Positions 8,668 to 16,269 of a DNA stretch of 26,468 nucleotides are shown here, piece by piece (positions within the stretch are counted from its first letter, which is position 1; every line of letters starts with the position of its first letter). This stretch comes from M55B118 sp041694275. GTDB lineage: Bacteria; Bacillota_I; Bacilli_A; Izemoplasmatales; Izemoplasmataceae. The DNA lies in NCBI GenBank assembly GCA_041694275.1, contig JASMTQ010000031.1:1-26468 (forward strand), given 5' to 3'. Position numbers and translations under genes: made by a program. Below the pieces are notes generated by a model. It worked only from the letters and a program-made list of their open reading frames with translations. It did not search any database and was not told where the DNA came from.

Positions 8668-9579
8668 ATGGCGAAAAAAAGAGGGATCGCACTAGCGGGC
8701 GGAGGCGCCCGCGGTGCCTATCAGATTGGCGCTTTGAAGGCGCTTAGAGAAGAAGGCTATCTAAAAAACATTCACGCCATATCAGGCGCAAGCGTTGGAA
8801 GCCTTAACGCTGTATTCGTGGCGATGGACGACCTTGAAAAAGCCGAAGAACTATGGCTTCAGCTGGATGAGGATTCACTTTTCAAGACATCGGAGTCAAA
8901 CGTGATCAAACGGATCCTTGAAGACAAGTTCGACCTTGTCCACAAGGGGCTTTACAGCACGAAAAAACTTGAAACCATGATTGACAAATACGTGGATTAT
9001 GAAGCGCTCAAGAAAAAATGGGTCTACGTTGCGACCTCGTATGTAGGCGACAAGGACTCTTCGCTTGTCGATCTTCTCAGTCTGAATGTGAGAAATTTCT
9101 TCAGTGAAGAGGAATACGTTCGCTACCCTTTGATCAGTTCCATGAACAACGCGATGATCAAGAAGATTCTACTCGCTTCATGCGCCCTGCCGGTCGCATT
9201 CAAACCCGTCAAGATTCAGGGGAAAACCTACTACGACGGCGGCATTCTTGACAATACGCCATACAAACCGCTTATTGAAGCGGGGTGTGATGAAATCATC
9301 ATCATCGACCTTTTCCGTTTCAATTTCAGACGCCCTTCAAAAGTGGATGAGACGAATATGCTTTATTTTTATCCGTCCAAAAGCATTCGCGGAGTTCTTG
9401 ACTTTTCACCCGAGCAGATCAGAAGACGCTTTACCCTTGGGTACGAAGATACTAAAAAACGCCTCGGTGAAATGGAAGATGAATTGGCGAGAGAAGAAAA
9501 AAAGGCGCGGGATAAAGAAGCGAAAGAACGTCTCAAGCGTATGAAAACCAAGAAACACAACACCAACCATCATCAGTAG
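8668..9579 (+). CDS. Patatin-like phospholipase
   Basis: A 303-residue bacterial patatin-family acyl hydrolase. The glycine-rich oxyanion hole GGGARGAY is at residues 11-18, the nucleophile elbow GASVG at 40-44 (Ser42), and the catalytic Asp of the DG motif at about residue 190 (YYDGGILDN). The Ser-Asp dyad is therefore intact. It has no signal peptide, so it is cytosolic or membrane-peripheral. The last 40 residues form a highly charged, probably helical tail rich in Lys, Arg and Glu, ending with HNTNHHQ. The ribosome site AAGGGGGGCG lies just after mnmA, so it is the last gene of the nadD operon. I see no clear terminator after it before the AT-rich island begins. The lipid substrate cannot be read from sequence. 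Confidence 0.93.
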   Translation: MAKKRGIALAGGGARGAYQIGALKALREEGYLKNIHAISGASVGSLNAVFVAMDDLEKAEELWLQLDEDSLFKTSESNVIKRILEDKFDLVHKGLYSTKKLETMIDKYVDYEALKKKWVYVATSYVGDKDSSLVDLLSLNVRNFFSEEEYVRYPLISSMNNAMIKKILLASCALPVAFKPVKIQGKTYYDGGILDNTPYKPLIEAGCDEIIIIDLFRFNFRRPSKVDETNMLYFYPSKSIRGVLDFSPEQIRRRFTLGYEDTKKRLGEMEDELAREEKKARDKEAKERLKRMKTKKHNTNHHQ

Positions 9580-9635
9580 GTCATTAAAGGCATTGTTTAT
9601 ATCTGGGTACTGTTTATAGCATCTATCGAATTTCA

Positions 9636-9644
9636 TGGTATAAT
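9636..9644 (+). promoter_or_regulatory. Extended -10 promoter of the HipA-like/DUF3037 pair
   Basis: TGGTATAAT: perfect TATAAT (9639-9644) with the extended TG at 9636-9637. No convincing -35. It lies about 40 bases before the inferred ATT start. Confidence 0.65.
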
Positions 9645-9683
9645 GGAACTACTTTTCTAAGCATAAAGGTTGGGGGTGGAACT

Positions 9684-10478
9684 ATTAATGAAATTTCTTT
9701 AACATCAATTAATGCACCTTTAAGCAAATTAGGTAGAGATACATCAATGTCACCTTATCTTTGTACTTGCGATAAAAAACGTGTTGTAGTTAAATTTGCT
9801 GAAAACATTCAAGGTCCAAGAGGGCTGGTCAACGAATATGTTGCTTTTGAAATAGCTAAAATTCTTGACTTGCCTACACCAGAATGTTTTTTTATAAAAA
9901 TACCAACCGATTCGGCATTAACTATTACTACACACGATGAAAAAAGGGTGTTAAAAAAAGGTATTGCTTTCGGTAGTGAATATATTGATGATGCAACCGC
10001 AATTTATAATGAGAAATTCATTGCTGACAGTAGCAATAAAAACTGTATGTTTTTAATTATCTTGTTTGATCACTTATTATATAATGTAGATCGAAATAGT
10101 AATTTGGCTAATACACTATACCAATCTACGACTAAACGTCTATTTATTATTGATCACGAAAGGATTTTTGGATTAGGCAATATTTGGGATATACATTCAT
10201 GTAAAAAAGGTGCATACCAAGAGTTTCAAATTGAATCCTTTGACGGAGACGGCCTTTATGGAATGATTAATAGAAATGTTAATCTGGCTAACCAAGTCAA
10301 TAACGCTGTAAATAAAATAAAAGAAATAAAGAATGAGGATTTAGAAAAAATTATTGCGAACATTCCTGACGAATGGGGTTGCGATATAGATGAAAGACAA
10401 GCATTGTTGGAGTATATTAAAGTACGAATATCCAGAATAGATGAATTAGCGAAATTGCTTAAAGAAAGAATTTTATAA
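9684..10478 (+). CDS. HipA-like kinase domain protein (apparent ATT start)
   Basis: A HipA-like protein-kinase-fold protein of the small type found next to DUF3037 proteins. The first ATG in frame is 9747, but family-like sequence (INEISLTSINAPLSKLG, then SMSPYLCTC) continues upstream to an ATT at 9684 that follows GGGGGTGG. I therefore extend the gene there, giving 264 residues. Kinase residues appear intact: catalytic-loop motif NVDRNSN (about 134-140) and the DFG-equivalent IIDHERIFG (Asp157). The N-lobe stretch NEYVAFEIAKILDLPTPE is typical of the HipA fold. It is soluble, with no DNA-binding HipB-like partner nearby. Codon use is much more AT-rich than in neighbouring genes, which suggests transfer. 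It forms a pair with the DUF3037 gene 46 bases downstream. Target and role (toxin, defence or regulatory kinase) are unknown. Confidence 0.8.
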   Translation: MNEISLTSINAPLSKLGRDTSMSPYLCTCDKKRVVVKFAENIQGPRGLVNEYVAFEIAKILDLPTPECFFIKIPTDSALTITTHDEKRVLKKGIAFGSEYIDDATAIYNEKFIADSSNKNCMFLIILFDHLLYNVDRNSNLANTLYQSTTKRLFIIDHERIFGLGNIWDIHSCKKGAYQEFQIESFDGDGLYGMINRNVNLANQVNNAVNKIKEIKNEDLEKIIANIPDEWGCDIDERQALLEYIKVRISRIDELAKLLKERIL

Positions 10479-10524
10479 TCTTAATAAAAAAACATTTTCA
10501 ATTCGATAGAGGTGAAATGAGTTT

Positions 10525-11346
10525 ATGGAAAAAAAGACAAAATTTACATGTTTAAGATATGTGCCATTGAATGGTAATGGAGAAGCTATTAATATTGCAG
10601 TAATATTACACGATTTTGTGAATGGCAAAATATATTTTGACAAAATAAAAAAACACAAACGCCTAAAAGCTTTTGATGATAACCTGAAACTAGAACTTTT
10701 CAAAGAAACGCTAAGAGGCATTGAAGAGTTTTTAAAAAAACCTTTTACTAAAAATTTGTTTTACAATACTGAAGAAAAATATGATGAGAATTATTTGTTG
10801 AATGTTTCAAATATGTTTTTGAATGATTACAAAATGAGTGAAATTCAGTCAGTGTATACTGAAAATGTAAAAGAAACCTTTGAAGACTTCAAAAACACTT
10901 TTTTATATTTTGACACAGATAAGAACACTCGTCCGAGCAGATACGATGCCATTAAAACAATAAACACATTGTTTTCATCTGCAAAGCATGAATATGATAT
11001 AAAATCTCTGTCTAAAGATTACCATATAGAAGGTGATAATACTAATGGTGAACCCGTTACCTTTGATTATAAAGTGGGTGATAATTATTATAAGATAATT
11101 GATTTGGAAGGCCAAAAATACAGTCTTAAATATATGAGTGCAAAATCATGGCTATATAATGCGTCGTATTTAAAAGATAACCAAAAACTCAAATTCATTT
11201 TGGTTAACAGAAATGATTCAGACGAAGCCAAATATATAATAAATATATTAAATAGTAAAAATAGTAACATTGAAATTATAGATTCAAATGCATTTCTCCA
11301 CGATATCAAAGAAGAGCAGAGAAAAGTCAAAAATACTGTGCAATAA
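10525..11346 (+). CDS. DUF3037-like protein
   Basis: 273 residues. The N-terminus TCLRYVPLNGNGEAINIAVILHD matches the style of DUF3037 proteins (LRYVP...E.[IV]N[IV][GA]V), which commonly lie beside HipA-like kinase genes. The rest is a charged, Lys/Asn/Asp-rich alpha/beta protein without membrane segments; its C-terminal half (EYDIKSLSKDYHIEGDNTNGEPVTFDYKVG onward in shorter elements) might be a separate domain that I cannot name. The start ATG 10525 has AGAGGTG ten bases upstream. ATG 10517 is closer but is out of frame. Base composition is very AT-rich: the line 11221-11280 holds 10 G+C of 60. Its biochemical function is not established as far as I know; partnership with the upstream kinase-like protein is inferred from adjacency. 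Confidence 0.8.
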   Translation: MEKKTKFTCLRYVPLNGNGEAINIAVILHDFVNGKIYFDKIKKHKRLKAFDDNLKLELFKETLRGIEEFLKKPFTKNLFYNTEEKYDENYLLNVSNMFLNDYKMSEIQSVYTENVKETFEDFKNTFLYFDTDKNTRPSRYDAIKTINTLFSSAKHEYDIKSLSKDYHIEGDNTNGEPVTFDYKVGDNYYKIIDLEGQKYSLKYMSAKSWLYNASYLKDNQKLKFILVNRNDSDEAKYIINILNSKNSNIEIIDSNAFLHDIKEEQRKVKNTVQ

Positions 11347-11375
11347 TCACATTAATACATTATGAATATAGTTAA

Positions 11376-11415
11376 GGGCGACCGTCTGTTAAGACAAAAG
11401 GTCGCTTTTTTTTTT
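11376..11415 (+). terminator. Rho-independent terminator of the HipA-like/DUF3037 island
   Basis: GCGACC (11378-11383) pairs with GGTCGC (11400-11405), with an inner GTCT/AGAC helix, followed by ten T residues (11406-11415). Confidence 0.93.
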
Positions 11416-11473
11416 CGTATTAAAAAGAAAAATCACCGCTTCGCATCAATCATTGGGGTGAAGAGGTGAAAGC

Positions 11474-12109
11474 ATGAAAAAAACAGCGTTGATAATCATC
11501 ATGATGGTCTATGTGCTTGCGAGCATCCCTGGACTGAATGCCAGTGAATACCGAACGTATGAGGAAATCACGTTCAAATCAAGCAGTTTCAAATTGCTTG
11601 AAGATTACAGTGAAACGGACTATGAACTCGCATACGAAGAAATCGAGAAGAGAAGATTCTGGGGCTGGAAGACGCATACCGTCCTCAACAACAAACGCGT
11701 CAGCTTCAAAAAAGAAACCATGATGATCATCAGAAACGAAGGCACGAGCCCGATTGAAAAGGAATACACCTTCAAGACGAAGACAACGAGTACAACGCAG
11801 CTATCAGCGAGCGGTTCCATCGGCATTGAAGCAGAAGGCCCCGTCCAGACATTCAAGACCGGACTTGATTCAGAGCTTGAATTCTCCGTTGATTCAAAAA
11901 CACACTCCTCAGAAGAAGAGACCATTGAAATTGCGATTGAAATCGATCCGATGACGGAACTTCGCATTGAAGTGTATGGCGAGGGAAAGATTTCAAACGG
12001 AGTGGGAAAGCTTTATCGGTTTTTCAGAAACACGAAAAAGGGTGGCTGGGAAGTCTTCACCCTCACTTCTCAGTACTACTCGATAGAAAAGGTGATGATT
12101 GAAAAGTGA
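11474..12109 (+). CDS. Secreted beta-rich protein, unknown family
   Basis: A 211-residue exported protein that I do not recognise. A signal peptide is clear: a Lys pair, a hydrophobic core IIIMMVYVLASIPG, and a likely cut after GLNA (about residue 23). The mature part is Glu-, Thr- and Ser-rich with alternating polar/hydrophobic strands; residues about 100-165 (TKTTSTTQLSASGSIGIE, then ELEFSVDSKTHSSEEET) look like long amphipathic beta strands followed by IEIDPMTELRIEVYG. That order vaguely resembles aerolysin/ETX-MTX2-type proteins, but this is weak. It has no Cys. Ribosome site GAGGTG precedes the ATG. It is the first of four overlapping genes ending in an ABC transporter, so a transported, transporter-associated or immunity role is possible. 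Base composition is like the host genes, unlike the preceding island. Confidence 0.85.
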   Translation: MKKTALIIIMMVYVLASIPGLNASEYRTYEEITFKSSSFKLLEDYSETDYELAYEEIEKRRFWGWKTHTVLNNKRVSFKKETMMIIRNEGTSPIEKEYTFKTKTTSTTQLSASGSIGIEAEGPVQTFKTGLDSELEFSVDSKTHSSEEETIEIAIEIDPMTELRIEVYGEGKISNGVGKLYRFFRNTKKGGWEVFTLTSQYYSIEKVMIEK

Positions 12110-13023
12110 AACCCGTCGTTCTTACATTAACCCTTCTTGCCTTTCTTCTGGCAAGTCTTTATTCAGTGGCGATGATCGCTAAAAACACGGAGCCCTTGAA
12201 AGTGACGACACCCCTTGAAGCGAGAAGCATTATCCACACCAAAGAAGAAACCTTCAAAGTTGATCTTTACCTTAATACCCTGCATTCGATGTACATCTAC
12301 GAAGAGGCGATGATGACCCATACGCTCAGAGACACCAACAAGGAAACCGTCCTCCCGATCACCTTGAAAGACGCGAGCTATAAAAAATCAAGAGAAGGTG
12401 GCGAAGTCCTAAGGCTTACCTACGCGCTCGATATTGAATCCTCCAGTGAACCGCTTTATCTGAGAGAGGCAGCGCTTCACATCGAATACTCCGATCAAGC
12501 GGTGCTTGAGATACCGATTGGTGAATTCACCTATTTGTATGAAAGTGACATGTCAAATACGCTTGACTACGTGAAGTCCACCCCCATCAAGGGCGATTAC
12601 GGGTATGGTGACACCGTCGTTGGACACTGCGTGAGCCTGGTCAATAAAAGCTCTAATACATTGACCATCAAAGACCTGTCACTCAATCTGGATTCAATTA
12701 AACCGAACCTAGATTACATGCATCTCAGTGAAGGACCGATCACCCCTCTTATGGGCCTTGAAGCCATCATGGACGACGCGTTCAATCCGAAAAACCCATC
12801 CCTTGCGCCAAAAAGCCACGCGCTATTGAGTGAAGAGACCGCCACCTTGTGCGTGCCCTTCACCTATGAAAAGGATAGGACGCTCAAACGCTACGCGCTT
12901 AGCGTTGAGTATCTGGAAAACGGCAGGGTAAAAACCCTGTCAATCGATGATTTTTCCTATTTGGACACAGGCTTCTCAGATGAAACGGGCGTGAAAGGCG
13001 TTGGCGTCATTGATCAGAACTGA
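12106..13023 (+). CDS. Membrane-anchored extracellular protein, unknown family
   Basis: 305 residues starting at GTG 12106, which overlaps the previous stop (GTGA); GGTGATG lies upstream within the preceding gene. One N-terminal hydrophobic segment (about residues 4-24) would anchor or export it; the rest is extracytoplasmic and beta-rich. The body looks like two related halves: ALHIEYSDQAVLEIPIGEFT (123-142) aligns by eye with ALSVEYLENGRVKTLSIDDF (264-283), each followed by a FxYL-like ending, suggesting an internal duplication. It has two Cys (CVSLVNK and TLCVPF), one in each strand region of the second half. I do not recognise the family. Its position between a secreted protein and an ABC ATPase suggests it is an accessory component of that transporter. 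Confidence 0.85.
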   Translation: MKPVVLTLTLLAFLLASLYSVAMIAKNTEPLKVTTPLEARSIIHTKEETFKVDLYLNTLHSMYIYEEAMMTHTLRDTNKETVLPITLKDASYKKSREGGEVLRLTYALDIESSSEPLYLREAALHIEYSDQAVLEIPIGEFTYLYESDMSNTLDYVKSTPIKGDYGYGDTVVGHCVSLVNKSSNTLTIKDLSLNLDSIKPNLDYMHLSEGPITPLMGLEAIMDDAFNPKNPSLAPKSHALLSEETATLCVPFTYEKDRTLKRYALSVEYLENGRVKTLSIDDFSYLDTGFSDETGVKGVGVIDQN

Positions 13024-13564
13024 AGCGTTTAAGAAGACGTTTGGGACAACCACACTGAACTTCCCCGCAATCCATGCCAGGAAAAAAGTCGTTTTGCTTG
13101 CAGGGGAAAACGGTTCTGGAAAGACCACGTTTCTAAGATGCCTCTCAAGATGCATGCAGACAGACAAGGGGTTTCTTGAAAAGAAGGGCATGCTCGCGGT
13201 GAGTGGAACTGACATCCCCAAGCCTTTGAAAGTGTCAGAGTACCTTTCCATGCTTTATGAGTTTAAACGTCAGTGCCCCCTCAAGCGACTGACCGAGCAC
13301 TTCGGGCTTGAAGGCTTTATGAATAAGAAAGTAGGGACGCTTTCAAGGGGCATGGCGCAACGCGTCGCTTTAGTGGCGTCCCTGATGCATGAAGAAGAAA
13401 CGCTTTTCCTTGATGAACCGATGCAGGGACTGGATCCCTTTTACAAAAAACAGCTCGTAAAATGGATTGAACATACAAAAAAAGCGTATCTCATAGTGAG
13501 TCATGAGATAGAGTCTTTCAAGACACTGGATTGCGAGGTGCATACGCTTGAAAGCCCTTCTTAA
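13001..13564 (+). CDS. ABC transporter ATP-binding protein
   Basis: A compact ATPase of 187 residues, shorter than the usual 200-240. Walker A GENGSGKTT (about 35-43), signature LSRGMAQR (about 115), Walker B TLFLDEP (about 135-141), D-loop QGLD, and H-switch SHE (about 167) are all present, so it should hydrolyse ATP. There is no ATG at the head: TTG 13001 or TTG 13010 are the candidates, both inside the end of the previous gene, indicating translational coupling. The permease gene starts before it ends. The family style (short ATPase with a single separate permease) fits exporters of the bacteriocin-immunity or drug type, but the substrate is unknown. Confidence 0.92.
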   Translation: MASLIRTEAFKKTFGTTTLNFPAIHARKKVVLLAGENGSGKTTFLRCLSRCMQTDKGFLEKKGMLAVSGTDIPKPLKVSEYLSMLYEFKRQCPLKRLTEHFGLEGFMNKKVGTLSRGMAQRVALVASLMHEEETLFLDEPMQGLDPFYKKQLVKWIEHTKKAYLIVSHEIESFKTLDCEVHTLESPS

Positions 13565-14264
13565 CTATGAAATCAGACGTATTTTTACAAAACGAACGCT
13601 GGTTGGGATCACGCTTTTCATCGTGCTTTTCACTCTTGCGCTCTTGATTGCGGGCGGCATGGGGACAACGCCTAAAGGGCGCATACTTGAAAAAGCCTAT
13701 TACGAAAGCCAGGTTCTTTATGCAAGCGCGGCGCTTGCAAGTCACAGCCTTGTGCTTTTTTCCGGATTTATGGCTGCGTCGCTTTTTCAAAGGGGTGGTG
13801 AGGATATTGCGCTCTTGATGCGGGTCAAACGGCCCCGTTTATGTATTTTCAAAGGCTTGACGGGAATAGGGTTCATGGTTTTCATGGCACTGGCGATCAC
13901 CTTGATCATGGCTTTTGCGCTTATTGTGACGGGGGCTTCGCCTCCGGGGATCACGACTCCGTTTTCCCTCCTGTGTGTAATCGGACTATACTATTTTTCC
14001 CTGATGGCCATGATTGGCACCCTCACAAAAAGCCCAAGAAGCATGATTATACCCATAATGGGTGTGATCATAACCGACACATTCATCCCTTACAACCCCT
14101 CTTTAAAAACCCCTTTGAACACATTCACAAGTATGGTTTTACCCATGTTTGACCAAGGGGTCCTGTTGGGTGGTAATTCAGAGGTATCCTGGGCCACCCT
14201 GGTGCTTACTGGTCTATTTTTTGTAATTGCATTTTCAGTCTTCCAGATAAAATCCATCTCATAA
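13548..14264 (+). CDS. ABC transporter permease, integral membrane
   Basis: 238 residues with about six hydrophobic helices (starting near residues 17, 58, 105, 134, 160 and 215), typical of ABC-2-type permeases that pair with a stand-alone ATPase. The start is TTG 13548 with GAGGTG about eight bases upstream, overlapping the ATPase gene by 17 bases. The N-terminus MKALLNYEIRRIFTKRT is a common start for such permeases. It is the last gene of the four-gene module; no strong terminator follows before the glmS promoter. Confidence 0.88.
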   Translation: MKALLNYEIRRIFTKRTLVGITLFIVLFTLALLIAGGMGTTPKGRILEKAYYESQVLYASAALASHSLVLFSGFMAASLFQRGGEDIALLMRVKRPRLCIFKGLTGIGFMVFMALAITLIMAFALIVTGASPPGITTPFSLLCVIGLYYFSLMAMIGTLTKSPRSMIIPIMGVIITDTFIPYNPSLKTPLNTFTSMVLPMFDQGVLLGGNSEVSWATLVLTGLFFVIAFSVFQIKSIS

Positions 14265-14283
14265 AAAACGCATTATTCAGGAC

Positions 14284-14313
14284 TTGTTAAAAACGGCACG
14301 CTTATGCTATAAT
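14284..14313 (+). promoter_or_regulatory. glmS promoter
   Basis: TTGTTA (14284-14289), an 18-base spacer, and TATAAT (14308-14313) with an extended TG (14305-14306). The leader is about 80 bases. Confidence 0.85.
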
Positions 14314-14339
14314 ACGGTCACATCATAAAAATAATTACT

Positions 14340-14370
14340 GTAAGAAGCCTTTTGTCTTCTTGCAATTTTT
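14340..14370 (+). promoter_or_regulatory. Terminator-like hairpin in the glmS leader
   Basis: GTAAGAAG (14340-14347) can pair with CTTCTTGC (14356-14363) over an 8-base loop, with AATTTTTATTG following. It lies between the promoter and the start codon, so it could attenuate glmS. The stem is A/T-rich and includes one G-U pair. There is no glmS ribozyme here; the leader is too short. Confidence 0.4.
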
Positions 14371-14398
14371 ATTGAATTTTACCAGGGAAGGTGACTTT

Positions 14399-16180
14399 AT
14401 GTGTGGTATAGTGGGCTATATCGGTTACGATAACGCCAGGACAATTGTAATGAACGGACTCAGACGGCTTGAATACAGAGGCTATGATTCCGCAGGGGTA
14501 AGTCTTTACAACCCTAAGACAGAAACATTCGAACTTATCAAGAAAAAAGGACGCATCGCAACCTTGGAGGCGGCTTTGCCTCTGTATGAGACACCGATTG
14601 CGATCGGGCATACCCGTTGGGCGACGCACGGAAGGGTAAGCGAAGAAAACGCCCATCCGCATACGTCTTCAAGCGGCCGGTTCACCATCGTGCACAACGG
14701 GGTTATTGACAACCATCTTGATCTCAGAAAACGCTACTTGAAAGACGTGACATTCAAAAGCGAGACGGACAGTGAAGTCATTGCCTGTCTCATCGAGTAT
14801 TTTTCCAGTACCATGTCCACCGAGGCTTCAATCAGAAAGACCCTTTCCGTGCTTGAAGGCTCATATGCACTGCTCGTCATGGACAGTGACGATCCGTGGA
14901 CGATGTTCGGCGCCAAAAACAAAAGCCCCCTGCTGCTTGGCAAGGGTGAAAAAGGCATGGTCATCGGATCCGACATGATGGCCCTTATTGACGTGGCTGA
15001 TAACTATCTGGCGCTTGATGATCTCACCATGGTCCGCATGGACCAGAAAAATTTCACGCTTGACAATCTGGAAGGTGAAGTGCTTCCTTATACGCTTAGC
15101 GAACTCGAACTCGACGCCTTTGATTCTGACAAGGGCGAGTTTGATCACTTCATGATGAAGGAAATCCATGAACAGCCTGCCGTCTTGAGACGCATCATAG
15201 GCGAATACTTCAATGAAACGCACATCAGAATCGATGATGCGCTTATTGAGTCAATGGCTTCAAGAGACAGAATCTACATTCTGGCAGCCGGAACTTCAAT
15301 GCACGCGGGACTGGTTGGAAAAAATCTGATTGAAAGCCTGACAGACATTCCAGTCGAGGTGCATGTGGCGAGCGAATTCGCCTATGACCCTCCAAAACTT
15401 ACTAAAAACCCTCAATTCATACTGATATCGCAAAGTGGAGAAACGGCGGATCTGAGAGCCTGTCTCATGAACATCAAAAAGGAAAATCTTCCGACTTTGA
15501 CGATTACGAACGTAAAAACATCCACGCTTGCACGTGAAGCCGATGCCTATCTCCAGCTTTTTGCAGGGCCCGAGATCGCGGTGGCTTCAACCAAGGCATA
15601 CACAGCGCAGATCGCGGTTCTCGCCATTTTGGCCTACGCACTCAGCGCACAGACCTTTGACCTCAAAAGAGAACTCTCGGAAGTCGCTATAGCGATGGAG
15701 GATTTCCTGTCCAAAAGCGATACGCTTGAAGAAGACGTCAAAACCCTTCTTACCAAGCGAAACGCATTTTATATAGGCCGGGGCATCGACTACAAGGTCT
15801 GCATGGAAGCGGCGTTGAAACTAAAAGAGATATCCTACATTCAAACAGAAGGCTTTGCGGCCGGTGAACTCAAACACGGCACGATTGCGCTTATTGAAGA
15901 AGATACACCGGTCATTGCGATCATTGCGAACAAGAAGACCTCTGAAAATACCAGAAGCAACCTTAGTGAGGTCGAAAGCCGCGGGGCGCTTACTTATACC
16001 ATAGCGCTTGAAAGCGTCGCCCGTGATGATGACGATGTGGTGCTTGGGAATGTCAGTCCGCTTCTCAGTCCGCTTATTACGGTGCTTCCAACACAACTCA
16101 TTGCATATTATGCGGCGCTTCATAGAAATCTTGACATCGACAAGCCGAGAAACCTCGCGAAAAGTGTCACGGTGGAATAG
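14399..16180 (+). CDS. glmS: Glucosamine-fructose-6-phosphate aminotransferase (isomerizing)
   Basis: 593 residues. It makes glucosamine-6-phosphate from fructose-6-phosphate and glutamine, the entry to UDP-GlcNAc synthesis. The start is ATG 14399, which places the N-terminal nucleophile Cys at position 2 (MCGIVGYIG) as the family requires, and GGGAAGGTGA precedes it. The class II glutaminase domain (about 1-220) shows HTRWATHG (71-78) and HNGVIDN; two SIS domains follow (AAGTSMHAG, SQSGETADL, STKAYTAQ, and the second with GRGIDYK and ELKHGTIALI). The C-terminus LAKSVTVE is canonical. It is complete. glmM and glmU follow in order. Confidence 0.98.
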   Translation: MCGIVGYIGYDNARTIVMNGLRRLEYRGYDSAGVSLYNPKTETFELIKKKGRIATLEAALPLYETPIAIGHTRWATHGRVSEENAHPHTSSSGRFTIVHNGVIDNHLDLRKRYLKDVTFKSETDSEVIACLIEYFSSTMSTEASIRKTLSVLEGSYALLVMDSDDPWTMFGAKNKSPLLLGKGEKGMVIGSDMMALIDVADNYLALDDLTMVRMDQKNFTLDNLEGEVLPYTLSELELDAFDSDKGEFDHFMMKEIHEQPAVLRRIIGEYFNETHIRIDDALIESMASRDRIYILAAGTSMHAGLVGKNLIESLTDIPVEVHVASEFAYDPPKLTKNPQFILISQSGETADLRACLMNIKKENLPTLTITNVKTSTLAREADAYLQLFAGPEIAVASTKAYTAQIAVLAILAYALSAQTFDLKRELSEVAIAMEDFLSKSDTLEEDVKTLLTKRNAFYIGRGIDYKVCMEAALKLKEISYIQTEGFAAGELKHGTIALIEEDTPVIAIIANKKTSENTRSNLSEVESRGALTYTIALESVARDDDDVVLGNVSPLLSPLITVLPTQLIAYYAALHRNLDIDKPRNLAKSVTVE

Positions 16181-16181
16181 C

Positions 16182-16210
16182 TTTCAAACATCCGCTTTCT
16201 ATGCTAAAAT
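16182..16210 (+). promoter_or_regulatory. Internal promoter before glmM
   Basis: TTTCAA (16182-16187), 17-base spacer, TAAAAT (16205-16210) preceded by TGC. It starts immediately after the glmS stop. Confidence 0.6.
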
Positions 16211-16269
16211 AAATTGCAGCGCATCAACAACGAATATCTTGAAGGGATGTTATGAAAGGAGTTCTCACC

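Noticed and set aside
10517..10555. ATG 10517 as the DUF3037 start
   Set aside because: It is out of frame and stops after twelve codons; AGAGGTG is too close to it and better spaced for ATG 10525.
14314..14398. glmS ribozyme riboswitch
   Set aside because: The leader is only about 80 bases and has no ribozyme-like core, too short for the known class.
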